Assembly: GCF_024362695.1 (NCBI RefSeq)
Contig: NC_065420.1
Location: 11,447,420 to 11,511,419, forward strand
Direction: 5' to 3'
Source of the DNA: Pectinophora gossypiella
Taxonomy: Eukaryota > Arthropoda > Insecta > Lepidoptera > Gelechiidae
Length of the DNA stretch: 64,000 bases
Part shown: positions 19,638-29,578 of the stretch, one piece after another
How the letters are laid out: the number at the start of each line of letters is the position of its first letter
Numbering within the stretch: position 1 is the stretch's first letter
The notes under the pieces: generated by a model
What the model was told of the DNA's origin: nothing
What the model saw: only the letters and a program-made list of their open reading frames with translations
Database searches by the model: none
Program-made: the position numbers and the translations under genes

Positions 19638-19887
19638 AAATATAAATAGGTGTTACATGTTATTACTCATCGACATGAACCGTGTGTTTGTAGGTCACCT
19701 AAGCTGGACTTCGATCACCCTATCGCCAGTACCTATCGTCTCGTTTCATGAATTAATTATCGCTAATTATGAATAAGATACTCGACCTTTCTCTCCTATC
19801 AGTACTGGATTCTTGTAAACAACAGTTTAAAGGAAAGAGAGTTCTTAGAAAACGACCTTTTGTTCTGTGGTTTTTAGTATTATTAAC

Positions 19888-20180
19888 GGCCTCTATGGTC
19901 CGGCGGTTGAGCGTCGGGCTCACGATCCTAAAGCCCTAGGTTCGAATACTGTTGGGGAAATATCACAAAAATCACTTCGTGATCCCTAGTTTGGTTAGGA
20001 CATTACAGGCTGATCACATGATTGCCCGAAAGTAAGATGATCCGTGCTTCGGGAGGCACGTTAAGCCGTTGGATCCGGTTACTACTGACTGATGTAAATA
20101 AGTAGTTGTTACGTGAGTTATGTCAGGGGCCTTTGGCGGCTAATTAATAACCTCACAACCTACACGATAAAAAAAAGAAG
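19888..20180 (+). mobile_element. SINE-C copy
   Basis: A degraded tRNA-like head, the shared core (about 20040-20078) and the SINE-C tail are present. It faces a minus-strand SINE-C 124 bp downstream. Confidence 0.8.
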
Positions 20181-20303
20181 TTTCTCATATTATTAATAGT
20201 AACAACAGACCCCTAGCCACTACTGGAGATGTTCTACAACATTATTTATTGGTTGATTTATTAAGGAAAAGTAGAAGCGAATATAGGATCAATTAATTTT
20301 TAA

Positions 20304-20662
20304 TTCTTCTCTCGTGTGGGTTGTGAGGTGGATTACCAACCTCATCAATCTTGGTGTCAGGGTTACTATTAAGCCGCCAAAGGCCCCTGACATGACTCAT
20401 GTAACGACTACGTACTTACATCAGTAAGTAGTAACCGGGACCAACGGCTTAACGTTGCACGAAGCACGGATCGTCTTACTTTCGGACAATTAGGTGATCA
20501 GCCTGTAATGTGAGGACATTACAAGCTGATCACCTAGATGCCTTGTTTGGAGAGGACCAAACTAGGCATCACAAATTCATTTTTGTGATAATTCCCCAAC
20601 TGGATTCGAACCCGGGACCTCGGGATCGTGAGCCTAACGCTCAACCATTGGACCACGGAGGC
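20304..20662 (-). mobile_element. SINE-C copy with internal duplication
   Basis: Read on the minus strand it has box B (GGGTTCGAATCC), a duplicated segment around CTGATCACCT (about 20490-20540), a damaged core and the SINE-C tail. With the preceding copy it forms an inverted pair. Confidence 0.8.
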
Positions 20663-20867
20663 CGTTAATTCAATTTTTTAATTGACCATCAATGATGGTC
20701 GGTTATTGACTTTTAAGATAAATTCATCAGTAAGTACGCAAGATATAATTTTCAACCTAATCAACATTATGTAAATATATATTAAAATAACAAATCAGCT
20801 TCCTACTTAGAATATCAAAAGGTTATTTTTTCGTTTAAATAATGTACTTGTTTTGAGAAAGATGCTG

Positions 20868-20905
20868 TGGTAGCCCAGTTGGCAAAACGCTTGCTTCAAT
20901 CGACG
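20868..20905 (+). mobile_element. SINE-D head scrap
   Basis: CTGTGGTAGCCCAGTTGGC and CGCTTGC match the SINE-D box A region. It is cut off at the F arm. Confidence 0.65.
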
Positions 20906-21270
20906 GAAAATTCCACTTGATATTAACTCAGAATCATGAGCTAAAGAATCATCCCCCTCAGTATTCGTTACGATGTCACTAACAGTCCCCCCGATACGTA
21001 CCCCGCCTGCGCTGTCGACGATTTCCCTCACTCAGCGCTTATCGCTATCGACCCACTAGGGTCGTATAATTCTTTCAAATATTTTCCCTCTCAGACGACG
21101 CCCTGAGCCGAGGTTCCCGCCCAACTGGGCACCCTCAAGCCTCTTGTCTAAAACGTTGTACCCTTCAGCTGTAGCCTTCAGCGCTCCCCATTTGTCCGGC
21201 CAAGTCGTTAATGCCACCTGCGGCAAATCTACTATAAGTCACGTAAAAAAAAAACTAACAGTCTGTATTT
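20906..21270. mobile_element. Foldback F right arm split by retroposon P
   Basis: GGAAAATTCCACTTGATATT to GTCACTAACAGTC is the F right arm. It resumes after the P insertion as ACTAACAGTCTGTAT. Confidence 0.75.
20978..21263 (+). mobile_element. Retroposon P, full-length, 10-bp duplication
   Basis: The TSD ACTAACAGTC lies at 20978-20987 and 21254-21263. The insert of 266 bp starts at CCCCCGATACG and ends in poly-A. It was inserted into an existing F element. Confidence 0.8.
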
Positions 21271-21332
21271 TTTAGAGCTTTTAGATTTTTAGAAGAGCTT
21301 TTAGAGCATTTTTTCTTTGTTTTAGTACATTT

Positions 21333-21691
21333 ATGTACAAAACCCGAGGAGCTCGAGGAGCTCGGTCGGCTCGAGGATTGAGAAGCTCGGTGGCGCAGCG
21401 GTAAACGCGCTCGGTCTGCGATTGTTGAAGTTAAGCAACTTTCGCAAAGGCCGGTCATAGGATGGGTAACCACAAAAAATAAAGTTTTCATCTCGAGCTC
21501 CTCCGTGCTTCGGAAGGCACGTTAAGCCGTTGGTCCCGGCTGCATTAGGAGTCGTTATTAACCACCAATCTGCACTGGGCCCGCGTGGTGGTTTAAGGCC
21601 CGATCTCCCTATCCATCCATAGGGAAGGCCCGTGCCCCAGCAGTGGGGACGTTAATGGGCTGATGATGATGAGGATAATGTACAAAACCCG
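21333..21691 (+). mobile_element. SINE-A, complete, 14-bp duplication
   Basis: The TSD ATGTACAAAACCCG lies at 21333-21346 and 21678-21691. The copy has extra GAGGAGCTCG repeats at its 5' end, then box A, GAAGTTAAGCAAC, GGATGGGTAACC, core and RTE-like tail. Confidence 0.9.
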
Positions 21692-22017
21692 TACAATATT
21701 TCATTAGGAAATGCGATATTACGTAGGCGGTCCTGGTGTACACAATTTTCTTGGTGTTCAGAATTGATTACCTTTTGAGTGATTTTCAAATGCAGACGTA
21801 AGTACGCTGTTGATCCGATTTCTGTGTACGCATTGTCTTTTAGCTGTTTTCTGGATTTGGAGCGGATAAAAAACCGAACCTTGAACGTATTCGCTTGCCA
21901 ATTCTCGTAATTTCTACAATATGGTATCAATTTATCAGAACTGATAAGGAAAATTCCATCCATAATACAGTGTAGGCAATGAAGCATTTTTTGTATGACG
22001 TCCCCTGTAATGTAGGT
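21692..22017. other. Unassigned DNA
   Basis: A minus-strand frame of about 100 codons crosses it, but its start lies in the SINE-A tail and it shows no known domain. Confidence 0.35.
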
Positions 22018-22122
22018 ATGTGTGGAGGAAGCTAGAGAGGTGTGTCAGGAACGAAGCAAATCGAATTCCATAGTCTCTGCTTACCCCGGTGGGAAATAGG
22101 CGTGAGTTTATGTATGTATGTA
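22018..22122 (+). mobile_element. LINE-M 3' end
   Basis: GTGTGTCAGGAACGAAGCAA, then AGTCTCTGCTTACCCCGGTG and the (ATGT)n tail. Only the last 30 codons or so and the tail remain. Confidence 0.75.
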
Positions 22123-22634
22123 GACCCCTATATTAAATGCTCAGTTGCTAAAATTTTGCTGGATTGTAGACGGTGTAGTATAGGATTAGGTGATACTTTT
22201 ATAAAAAAATAAAAAATAAAAACATGCGGAAGTTAGGTATTTACACCTACAACTACAATACCTTAAATTGGGCCGAATAATTTCTCATGTTACTTTCGGA
22301 CAATTTCTTTCTTTCTTCCTATTTCTGTGATATATCACCGGGATTCAAACCCATTACAACTCAACCATTGCATTAAGCTAACGTAAAGGTCTGTTCGTTG
22401 AGACTTCGCGTGTCATTTACAATTAATGATCTGTTAGGCACAGCGACCATTACGCAATTAACGAATTAAATTGACACATTTTGTTGATTGGAGAAGTTAT
22501 GTGACGAGACGGAATATTCAAGAATTACTTTTAATGTCTTTTGAATGAGTGCCCGTCCTCATCTACACGTCACGGCCGGCGGCGTAACGTGTAAATACGT
22601 GGAGACCCACGTCGCCAGCACCACACCACGACAC
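22123..22634. other. Unassigned DNA with a SINE-C scrap
   Basis: 22290-22375 resembles the box B side of SINE-C on the minus strand (ATATATCACCGGGATTCAAA). The rest has no gene. Confidence 0.4.
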
Positions 22635-22845
22635 GACACGTCATACAAAACTCGTTTTACGCAGACGCTACACATTGACGCGCATCACATATCGTACACA
22701 CGCATCTGTGTGTGTGTGACGTGAAATGCTCAAACGATTGAAGAATAAAGTAAGACCGAGGGGGTGAGGTAAACCCAGCTCAGCCCGCTGGTGGGGAGCG
22801 GAGAGGTGCCGTTCCATACGTAGTATTATTCCTTATTCTGTGCTG
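22635..22845 (-). mobile_element. Element N fragment
   Basis: GTGTGTGTGTGACGT, GGGGGTGAGGTAAACC and GGTGGGGAGCGGAGAGGTGC are the N landmarks in reverse order to the copy at 12464. Confidence 0.6.
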
Positions 22846-23924
22846 TCGGTCTGTCCTTTTAAAAGTTTATTCAATAGTAGTCTGATTTTACTTTATTCCG
22901 CGTTGTTGATTTATCAAATGTCATTTGTTTGGAAACGAAGGAAAACTTCTGGACAAGACTGTTTATACTTGATTATTATCATCCAATTTCCTTTAAAGGA
23001 AGAGGAAATCAAGTTAAACCGTTTTGAGAATCGGCAGTCAAAGTGGCAAAATTTATTCGCCTGCGTTATATATCGATAAACTTATCGAATGTTTATTTTA
23101 TGTTCCTTCGAGCTAGGTTTACCCCCCCCCCCCGAACATACTTAAAGATTTTTTTTTAACGTGACTTATTGTACATTTGCCGCATATGGCATTAACTACT
23201 TGGCCGGAGAACTACTTGGCCGGAAATACTTAAAAACTTCATGCGTCACTGCTAGGGGGATGGTAGTTTCCATAAGTATTATATCATTCATTTACACAAA
23301 GAAATATCGACCCTATTTTCGTAACAAAAGTCTGTATACTTCATTAATGTATTTAAATACTCGAGTAAATAATATTATGCAGAAGGAAAAACAACCTTTT
23401 GTGATGTCAATGCTTTTGGGAAAGTATTTGTTTTGGGATTTACATTGTTATTTTTCTTTTATATTAAGTAATTTTAAGATTTCTATTAAATGAGGATAAA
23501 AATTGCCCATTTCGCCCATCACGTGTACTACTGTCGTCACGTGTCGCTACTAATTTTGAAAGTTCTCCATACTATTTGAGTAAACATACGGGTAAACAGT
23601 GTTTTTCCTCCACTTTAAAAAATAATTAATTTTAATTTTACTTTATTTTTAAATACTTAAGTACCCTTAATTGTATAAGTTATGTACGCCGTAATTGTCA
23701 TATATATTAGTCACCAAACCGTAACCTTACAAATGTAAAATGTTTTAATATATGTGATGTGGTCGTACTTTATAAATAAATAAATAAACTTTACTTGATA
23801 CCCGCAAATAATGTTGACTGTGGTCTGAACGTACTGTTTCAATCCAAAAATGTAATATCGTTTTAATTATTTAAGGAAGAACATACATACACTAATGGCA
23901 GAAGCACATAATATAAAACTAAGT
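22846..23924. other. Unassigned DNA with short N and P scraps
   Basis: 23109-23145 is an N scrap with a long C-run. 23158-23225 is a minus-strand P end in which AACTACTTGGCCGGA is duplicated. A + frame of 110 codons at 23161-23493 begins in the P scrap and has no domain. Confidence 0.45.
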
Positions 23925-24205
23925 GTTGCTTGATATTTCGATCACATTACGTATACATTAAAACACATAATAACGGGTTCTTACCAGGTAATAACGGGTT
24001 CATGGCACTTGCAACATTGTCGAAATATCGGGAGTCTCATATTGCCATTTTAAACGCGGTAAGAACCCGTTATTATGTGTTTTAATCATATTATGTATAT
24101 TGCTTCTCTTCATTTTGATCAGAATAATAATGGGTGGAAGTTGTAATTGTACCTTGGTGTAATAAAAAGGCTCTTCATTTATACCCAAAAACAATAAAAG
24201 ATGCA
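23925..24205 (-). repeat. Repeat U, interrupted by IR55
   Basis: The outer parts (23925-23955 and 24092-24205) match the reverse complement of 27534-27695 (ATGCATCTTTTAT, GGGTATAAATGA, ATTCTGATCAAAAT). The IR55 copy at 23957-24090 lies between them. Confidence 0.6.
23957..24090. repeat. IR55, second copy
   Basis: Arms containing AACACATAATAACGGGTTCT and its complement flank a shorter spacer with CATGGCACTTGCAACATTGT. One arm is partly duplicated. Confidence 0.65.
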
Positions 24206-24780
24206 TATGTCTGTTATCCATGAAATTAGAACTTTAAACGAAGAAAAAACTTAACAACGCCATCTATCGTGTTTTTGAGGAACCCCTCGTTAGTACTTCA
24301 CCTACCTACTTAGAAATTCGTTCGTCTCAAGGATTTTCTCGAATTTCAATTTCATTATTTAACCTAGAAAGATGTTTGTGCCAATTACAGAAATTGGTGA
24401 CCCAATAAAAGCACGTAACACCAATACGCCAGTTAATTTTGACGGCAAAAAAATGGGTAAGAAAGCTTATTGGAGTACTTACTTACTTCAAATATCGAAA
24501 CATGACATTGTAGTCGTTCCTTCTGATCTTTGTCTTTTGATTGCTTACTTTTTAAATTTGTTTTTCTGTTTTTGAAAAGATTGATTTAGAAAGCACTTAC
24601 GAAATAAGGAAGTAATTACTGGCAATAATTAGCATTCTGACCTTTGTTTCTGACGGACTGAGTTGAGAATTGTAATTTTGTCTCTTTTATTTTCCATTTC
24701 TTTTTGCTTTTTTATTTAAAAGAAAATTAACGCCGGTGATTGAAAAGTTGAGGAGCAACAGTTAGCGTGGTATAGGCAAG
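24206..24780. other. Unassigned AT-rich DNA
   Basis: A 67-codon + frame at 24372 ends in a hydrophobic stretch but lacks any motif I know. No gene is called. Confidence 0.35.
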
Positions 24781-24828
24781 TCTTCTTCTATCGTGTGGGT
24801 TGTGAGGTGAATTACTAAAATCATCAAC
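24781..24828 (-). mobile_element. SINE-C tail end
   Basis: CTTCTTCTATCGTGTGGGTT, then GTGAGGTGAATTAC: the last 45 bp or so of SINE-C on the minus strand. Confidence 0.65.
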
Positions 24829-24830
24829 AC

Positions 24831-24841
24831 ACAAACACACA

Positions 24842-24896
<55 letters not shown>

Positions 24897-24918
24897 ACGC
24901 AAACGCACACGCACACTG
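24831..24918. repeat. Compound microsatellite (CA)n(CT)n(CA)n(CGCA)n
   Basis: Perfect dinucleotide runs of CA and CT pass into an imperfect GCACAC repeat. It starts at the end of a SINE-C tail. Confidence 0.9.
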
Positions 24919-25361
24919 CAAACTGTAGGTATAAAACTCGCTTAGTACCTTAGCCTTACTACGGCCTCTATGTGAAACTTTGTACCCCTTAAATTAAATA
25001 AATAAATTGATTTATTTTATAAAATTGATTTCTACAATTTAGGTTTACAATTTGGGTTTACATAATGATTGCACAAATTAATTGTTAAACCCTGAGTCCC
25101 AAACTAAGCTTAAGCCTGTATCTTGGGAATCAATTGAAACCAAGTACTTACATTTATGTGTACTTACTCTTGATTTGTAAACACGATGTACTTAGTTTTA
25201 CTTAATTACTCTAGCCTAGTTAAATAATAATGTAAATCTAGTTATAGAAGAGCGGAGATTCCTATCACAAGCAAATCGTTGCTTAAATGGAGCCTCCGTG
25301 CACCTGATAATGTAAAAATAACAAAGATAAAGAAATAAACATTTTTATATATTTATTTATC
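24919..25361. other. AT-rich DNA, LINE-tail-like
   Basis: 24990-25140 (AATTGATTTATTTTATAAAA onward) looks like a LINE 3' end on the minus strand. No gene. Confidence 0.4.
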
Positions 25362-25545
25362 AACCCTGATGTGGGTTATTATTCACCCGCCAAAGACCCT
25401 GGTTCATGGATGGGTTATGTAACGACGTGCCTTCATCGGCTTACTTTTTGGACAATCAGGTGATCAGCCTGTAATGTCCTAACCAAACTAGAGATCACAA
25501 AGTAATTTTTGTGATAATAATATGTTCCCACCGAGATTAAATATC
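25362..25545 (-). mobile_element. SINE-C, degraded
   Basis: GGACAATCAGGTGATCAGCC, then CTAACCAAACTAGAGATCAC and a partial box B side. The core is mostly deleted. Confidence 0.7.
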
Positions 25546-25814
25546 TTTAAAATTGTTAACGAGAAAATCTTACCTAAGACTGTATATTGTTTTGAAACAA
25601 AATAAGCTGTCTCAAATCAAATACTAAGTAACACATTTCCATTTTCTCGAATTGTTACACGATATTATACATCTAAATTTAATTATAAATGCCTCCTAGA
25701 CCCTATGGTAATTTAATGAGATTCTCTAGAACATAGACTTAAATAATCTGAAAAATATCTGGATGAGCCTACAAATCATAGTAATAGTATTTTTTAACGT
25801 GACTTATTTTTTTT

Positions 25815-25882
25815 CCATCCATAGGGAAGGCCCGTGCCCCAGCAGTGGGGACGTTAATGGGCTGGTGATGATGATGATGATA
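25815..25882 (+). mobile_element. SINE-A, 3' end only
   Basis: It begins at CCATCCATAGGGAAGGCCCG and ends with the RTE-like tail and (GAT)n. Confidence 0.8.
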
Positions 25883-26069
25883 TTTAGATAGGTATACCAA
25901 CAGTACACATATTGTAAAGTTATAAAATGCAAGTCTTTAATTAGTTTTTGTATATGTGTTCCAATTACAGGTAAACACTGCGTTCACAATTACAACAACA
26001 AAACGTATACATATATCTACTTATTTTAGATTGCCGCATATGGCAATTACTACTTGGCTGGAATATTAG

Positions 26070-26405
26070 AACATACATACTAAACTCAAGCCTATTTCCC
26101 ACCGGGGTAAGCAGAGACTATGGAATTCCATTTGGTTCGATCCTGGTACACTTCTCTTGCTTCCTCCACATTCATCAATCGTTTCATACACGCACGCTGG
26201 TTCAGAGAAGATCGTAGGTACTAAACCTGTTCTAAAGACATCTCCAATTTGGTCAATGTACGTCCTTCTAGGTCTTCCTCTGCCAGCCATACCATCAACC
26301 TTCGCTTTATATACCGCTTTCGTAATCCTATTATCCTTCATCCGCTCTACGTATCCAAACAAACTTAACATTCCCTTCTCAATCATAGTCACTATACTTA
26401 TCTAA
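26070..26405 (-). pseudogene. LINE-M reverse transcriptase C-terminus
   Basis: The minus-strand frame reads IEKGMLSLFGYVERMKDNRI, then GRGRPRRTYIDQIGDV, and after a frameshift the AREVYQD and SAYPGGK segments, then the LINE-M 3' end. It lacks catalytic domains and has at least one frameshift. Confidence 0.8.
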
Positions 26406-27012
26406 ACATAAATAACAAACAACAAACCTTTATACGGTAAAAAACTGTTCATTTCTCATTGTATGGCGAGGAAAACGAAAACGAAATGTTCTTGCTTCGA
26501 TATAGACTTCATGACGACAGCTAAGCAAACAAATAACGCAGGAAAACGTACCAAATCGAATTTTAATGAACTACAGAACCTTAAAAAGAGAAACTGGTGA
26601 GTTCATCGATTATCAGAAATATTCAGAAGGAATCGATACCTAAGTCTTAACTTACTGAATAAAACTTGTTTTATTTTAGTTACTTAGAAGCATCGAATTC
26701 TTTGTGAATCCAAGTCTTAAAGTAAAGATCATAGGCGGAAAGAATAGAAATATATATTCCCTTTATAATTTTTTACAACCCTCTTTAATTATTTTTTTTC
26801 AGAAATCTCCTTTTCCTTGCATTGGGATTAACGTCATTCTAATCCATTTCGATTACTAGTGGCTCTACCATACTAACTACTAACTATACTAACCCTCCGC
26901 GCTCCCCATTTGTCCAGCCAAAGAGGGACTTTCCAGGTTACCTTCCTCAAAAACAATCCAGATGGCGCTGTACAGATTTGCCTTCGTTTAACCTTCTAAT
27001 TTCACGGATAAC
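26406..27012. other. Unassigned DNA
   Basis: 26895-26990 contains a piece (AGGGACTTTCCAGG, ATGGCGCTGTACAG) that also occurs inverted near 46375-46440. Otherwise nothing is recognised. Confidence 0.4.
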
Positions 27013-27537
27013 AGACATAATTACTCAATAAGATTAGAATTCGCACTAACCAGCTACGCTTTCGTCAGAGACCACTCCTATCATTGCAGCCTGCAACTAC
27101 AAACTACTGTAGTAACACTTTTATAATTAGAGCATGTAATAGTTTCAACAAGGCGTCTACTGATCTTGACATAGACCTTTTCTGCACTAGCATTGCATCC
27201 GTAAAGAGATTGTTAACCCAGAGCCATTTTAATAGGTTAGGCTTATAGTGTTTGATAGAATTAGTTGAACTGTTTTACTTCAGATGTTATTGTATCTTAA
27301 ACTGTACTTACACGTTTATTAATTCGTTTCTTCTAGTTATTTGTTAATGCTGCTGTTATCGGACTTATCCCGTTTACAAACGGTTTACGTTTTTTAGTAT
27401 GTACGTAGTTAACTGTTTAGACTCATATATGTGGAAATTTTTTGTTGGCATGTAGCTTCTTAGAGTTGTGTATATTTTGTGTAATTTTGCTGTAAATTTC
27501 CCTAAAAATAAATAAATAAATAAATAAATAATAATAT
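27013..27537 (+). pseudogene. LINE C-terminus with 3'UTR and (TAAA)n tail
   Basis: The frame ending at 27247 reads RIRTNQLRFRQRPLLSLQPA, then NTFIIRACNSFNKASTDLDI and a QSHFNR end. This is the pattern of the tail of non-LTR reverse transcriptases (R-T-N, R-A-C-N-S-F-N). About 260 bp of 3'UTR and a run of AAAT repeats (27508-27535) follow. It is 5'-truncated. The (TTTA)n ends on the minus strand elsewhere may be the same family. Confidence 0.75.
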
Positions 27538-27695
27538 GCATCTTTTATCTTTGTTTTGGGGTATAAATGATGACCCTTTTTATTACTTTCGGGTACAATT
27601 AGATTTTCTCATTTTTATTCTGATCAAAATAAAAACAAGCATTTTAAGTAGCAACACAATTCTATACGTATCTGATCCAAATATCAAGCAACAAT
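27534..27695 (+). repeat. Repeat U, uninterrupted copy
   Basis: It matches the two halves of U at 23925-24205 in opposite orientation and shows the arrangement before the IR55 insertion. Confidence 0.6.
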
Positions 27696-28227
27696 TATTT
27701 TTATAATAATAATAAATAATAAATTCATTTATTCCAGATTAACATATGCATATCTAATTAATTAAATTAATACAATTAGCATTCAAAATTATGATTATCA
27801 ATCTTCAATTCTTTATATATGCCTCTGCCGTTACGTTATATTTTTGTATAATTATAATAATAATAATAAAAATCTTTTTATTTTATCGCGTTAAATCTGA
27901 ACAACGTCATCTTTATTTTTTTCGGCAAACGTAGCCTGGTAAGTCTCACATTATCTATTTGATACAATCTAAAGAAGTTGAAATCAACTACTTACTTCTA
28001 GGAAAATTTGGTTGGTTTGTAAATTAAGCTGATACATGGATTTATATCCAACCAAAGGGTTATATGAATACCATGGACAGTTATTTATAGTTGAGATATT
28101 TCTAAATAAGTAGATAAGCACTATGAATATTGAATATAGTTTTAGTTGAATAATAAATAAGTTCTAAATAGAATGTAAACAGACTACAAAAGTTATTTTA
28201 GCTATAGGTAAGCTAATAAATGGAAAT
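27696..28227. other. AT-rich DNA
   Basis: TAA/AAT runs near 27705-27730 and 27855-27880 suggest LINE tails. No gene. Confidence 0.4.
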
Positions 28228-28890
28228 AATGAACCCGATTCCCGCATATACCTCTTATTTGAATTTAAATATATACCTGTCATTGTTTTATCAAAAAGGA
28301 AAGGGACGGATTGTAGACAGCTTATTGCAAATTGCAGCTAATTGCAAAATAAATGACCCGGGCGAATTAAATAGGCATCTCTCTGGTATGCAACCCGTTT
28401 GACGTTTGATGTCAACTTAATTCTGTCGGATTATTAGGCTGCCTAAAATTGACGTGTATTGTTCAGTATTTTTTTATGTGTGTCGATTACCCGTCTTTTC
28501 TTTTTGGCGGATAGGAAAATGTCTTAAAATAAAATTAGATGGTGTCTACAGGATAATACCTACCGACATTGGCCCCGGTTCCTGCAGACACCTCCTAATT
28601 TTACTTTAAGTTTATACCTGTCATCTTCTTAGTCGCCGAAAAGGAAAGAGACAGATGACTGACAGTCGTAAATTTTAGGAAGAATCAAAAAGGTGGTATC
28701 TCGCTGGTATGCAAACCGTTTGACAACTTAATTTTGTCGGGTTATTGGCCGATGTAAAATGTTTAGACGGTTGTTTGAGATTTCTGCTTAAAATTGACGT
28801 GTGTTCCATAAATTTTATGCCTGTCGATTACCCGTCTCTTTCTTTTTCAGCGGATAAGAAAATTACAGGTATAATTTAAAATAAAGTTAG
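28228..28890 (+). mobile_element. Two element Q copies in tandem
   Basis: Copies at 28228-28560 and 28563-28890 each run from CAGACACCTCC-like left ends to AAATAAAATTAGATGGTGTC-like right ends, which are inverted relative to one another. Q encodes nothing. Its ends are not fixed by a TSD here. Confidence 0.7.
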
Positions 28891-29149
28891 ATACCAGCAC
28901 CAGTACCTAGCTTAATTCCAGAAAAGAAAACCTCACCCTCGTAAACTAGGCGTCTAGTATTTGCTTAGGGATGAGGAGTTTATGCGTCACTGAAGTTATT
29001 AGGTATCCTCCAAGGACAACACAACGCTTGCTCATCAGGGGCTCACTCAGCTGTACGTGGAGGGAAGTTTCAACCTACTTATGGCAAAATCTGCTCGACT
29101 TCGAGTTCTAGTGGTCATATGCTTTTAGGCACTTACCACAGTTTATCCT

Positions 29150-29336
29150 TTAGGCGATTCTCACACTGCCCCGCATGATGCAGCGTAGCGCGTGAATGTG
29201 TGTTCATCCGTTGATTATAAGTATCTCCGTTTGTATAGAAAACACGCACAGTCTAACACAGAAAATGCGCATGAACGCGCGTACAAGCATCCACGCGCTA
29301 CGCTGCATCATGCGGGGCAGTGTGAGAATCGCCTTA
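29150..29336. mobile_element. PIF/Harbinger-type MITE upstream of the channel gene
   Basis: The element is 29153-29333 (181 bp). Its first and last 42 bases (start GGCGATTCTCACACTGCCCC) are perfect inverted repeats, and TTA duplicates flank it (29150-29152, 29334-29336). It differs in sequence from the MITE at 596-800. It ends 245 bp before the channel start codon. Confidence 0.85.
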
Positions 29337-29562
29337 TGGGTAAGCGAATTTTGCACTACTTTTGTCAGTCCGCCAAAATGCAACAAAAGACAATCAACTG
29401 AAATTATTACCTCACTTTTATTTTTCGCTTAAAAGTAATTGTTTCGACAACTTCGTTTTTAATTTAAGTTTCTGAACACCCTTTTTACATAATCGTTATT
29501 TTTGTGGGCGTATGTATATCTAGTTACTACAATATCTCGCGCGTCTCATGTTCGGATTAGTA

Positions 29563-29568
29563 TCAGTT
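29563..29568 (+). promoter_or_regulatory. Candidate initiator (TCAGTT)
   Basis: TCAGTT matches the arthropod initiator and lies 16 bp before the channel gene ATG, which would leave a very short leader. No TATA box is seen at the proper distance. This is a prediction from the motif only. Confidence 0.35.
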
Positions 29569-29578
29569 GTAAACCAAC

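Noticed and set aside
19888..20662. Inverted SINE-C pair as a functional hairpin RNA source
   Set aside because: Two old SINEs facing each other are expected by chance at this repeat density. Nothing indicates transcription across both.
24831..24918. CRISPR-like or satellite array
   Set aside because: It is a plain compound CA/CT microsatellite without spacers.
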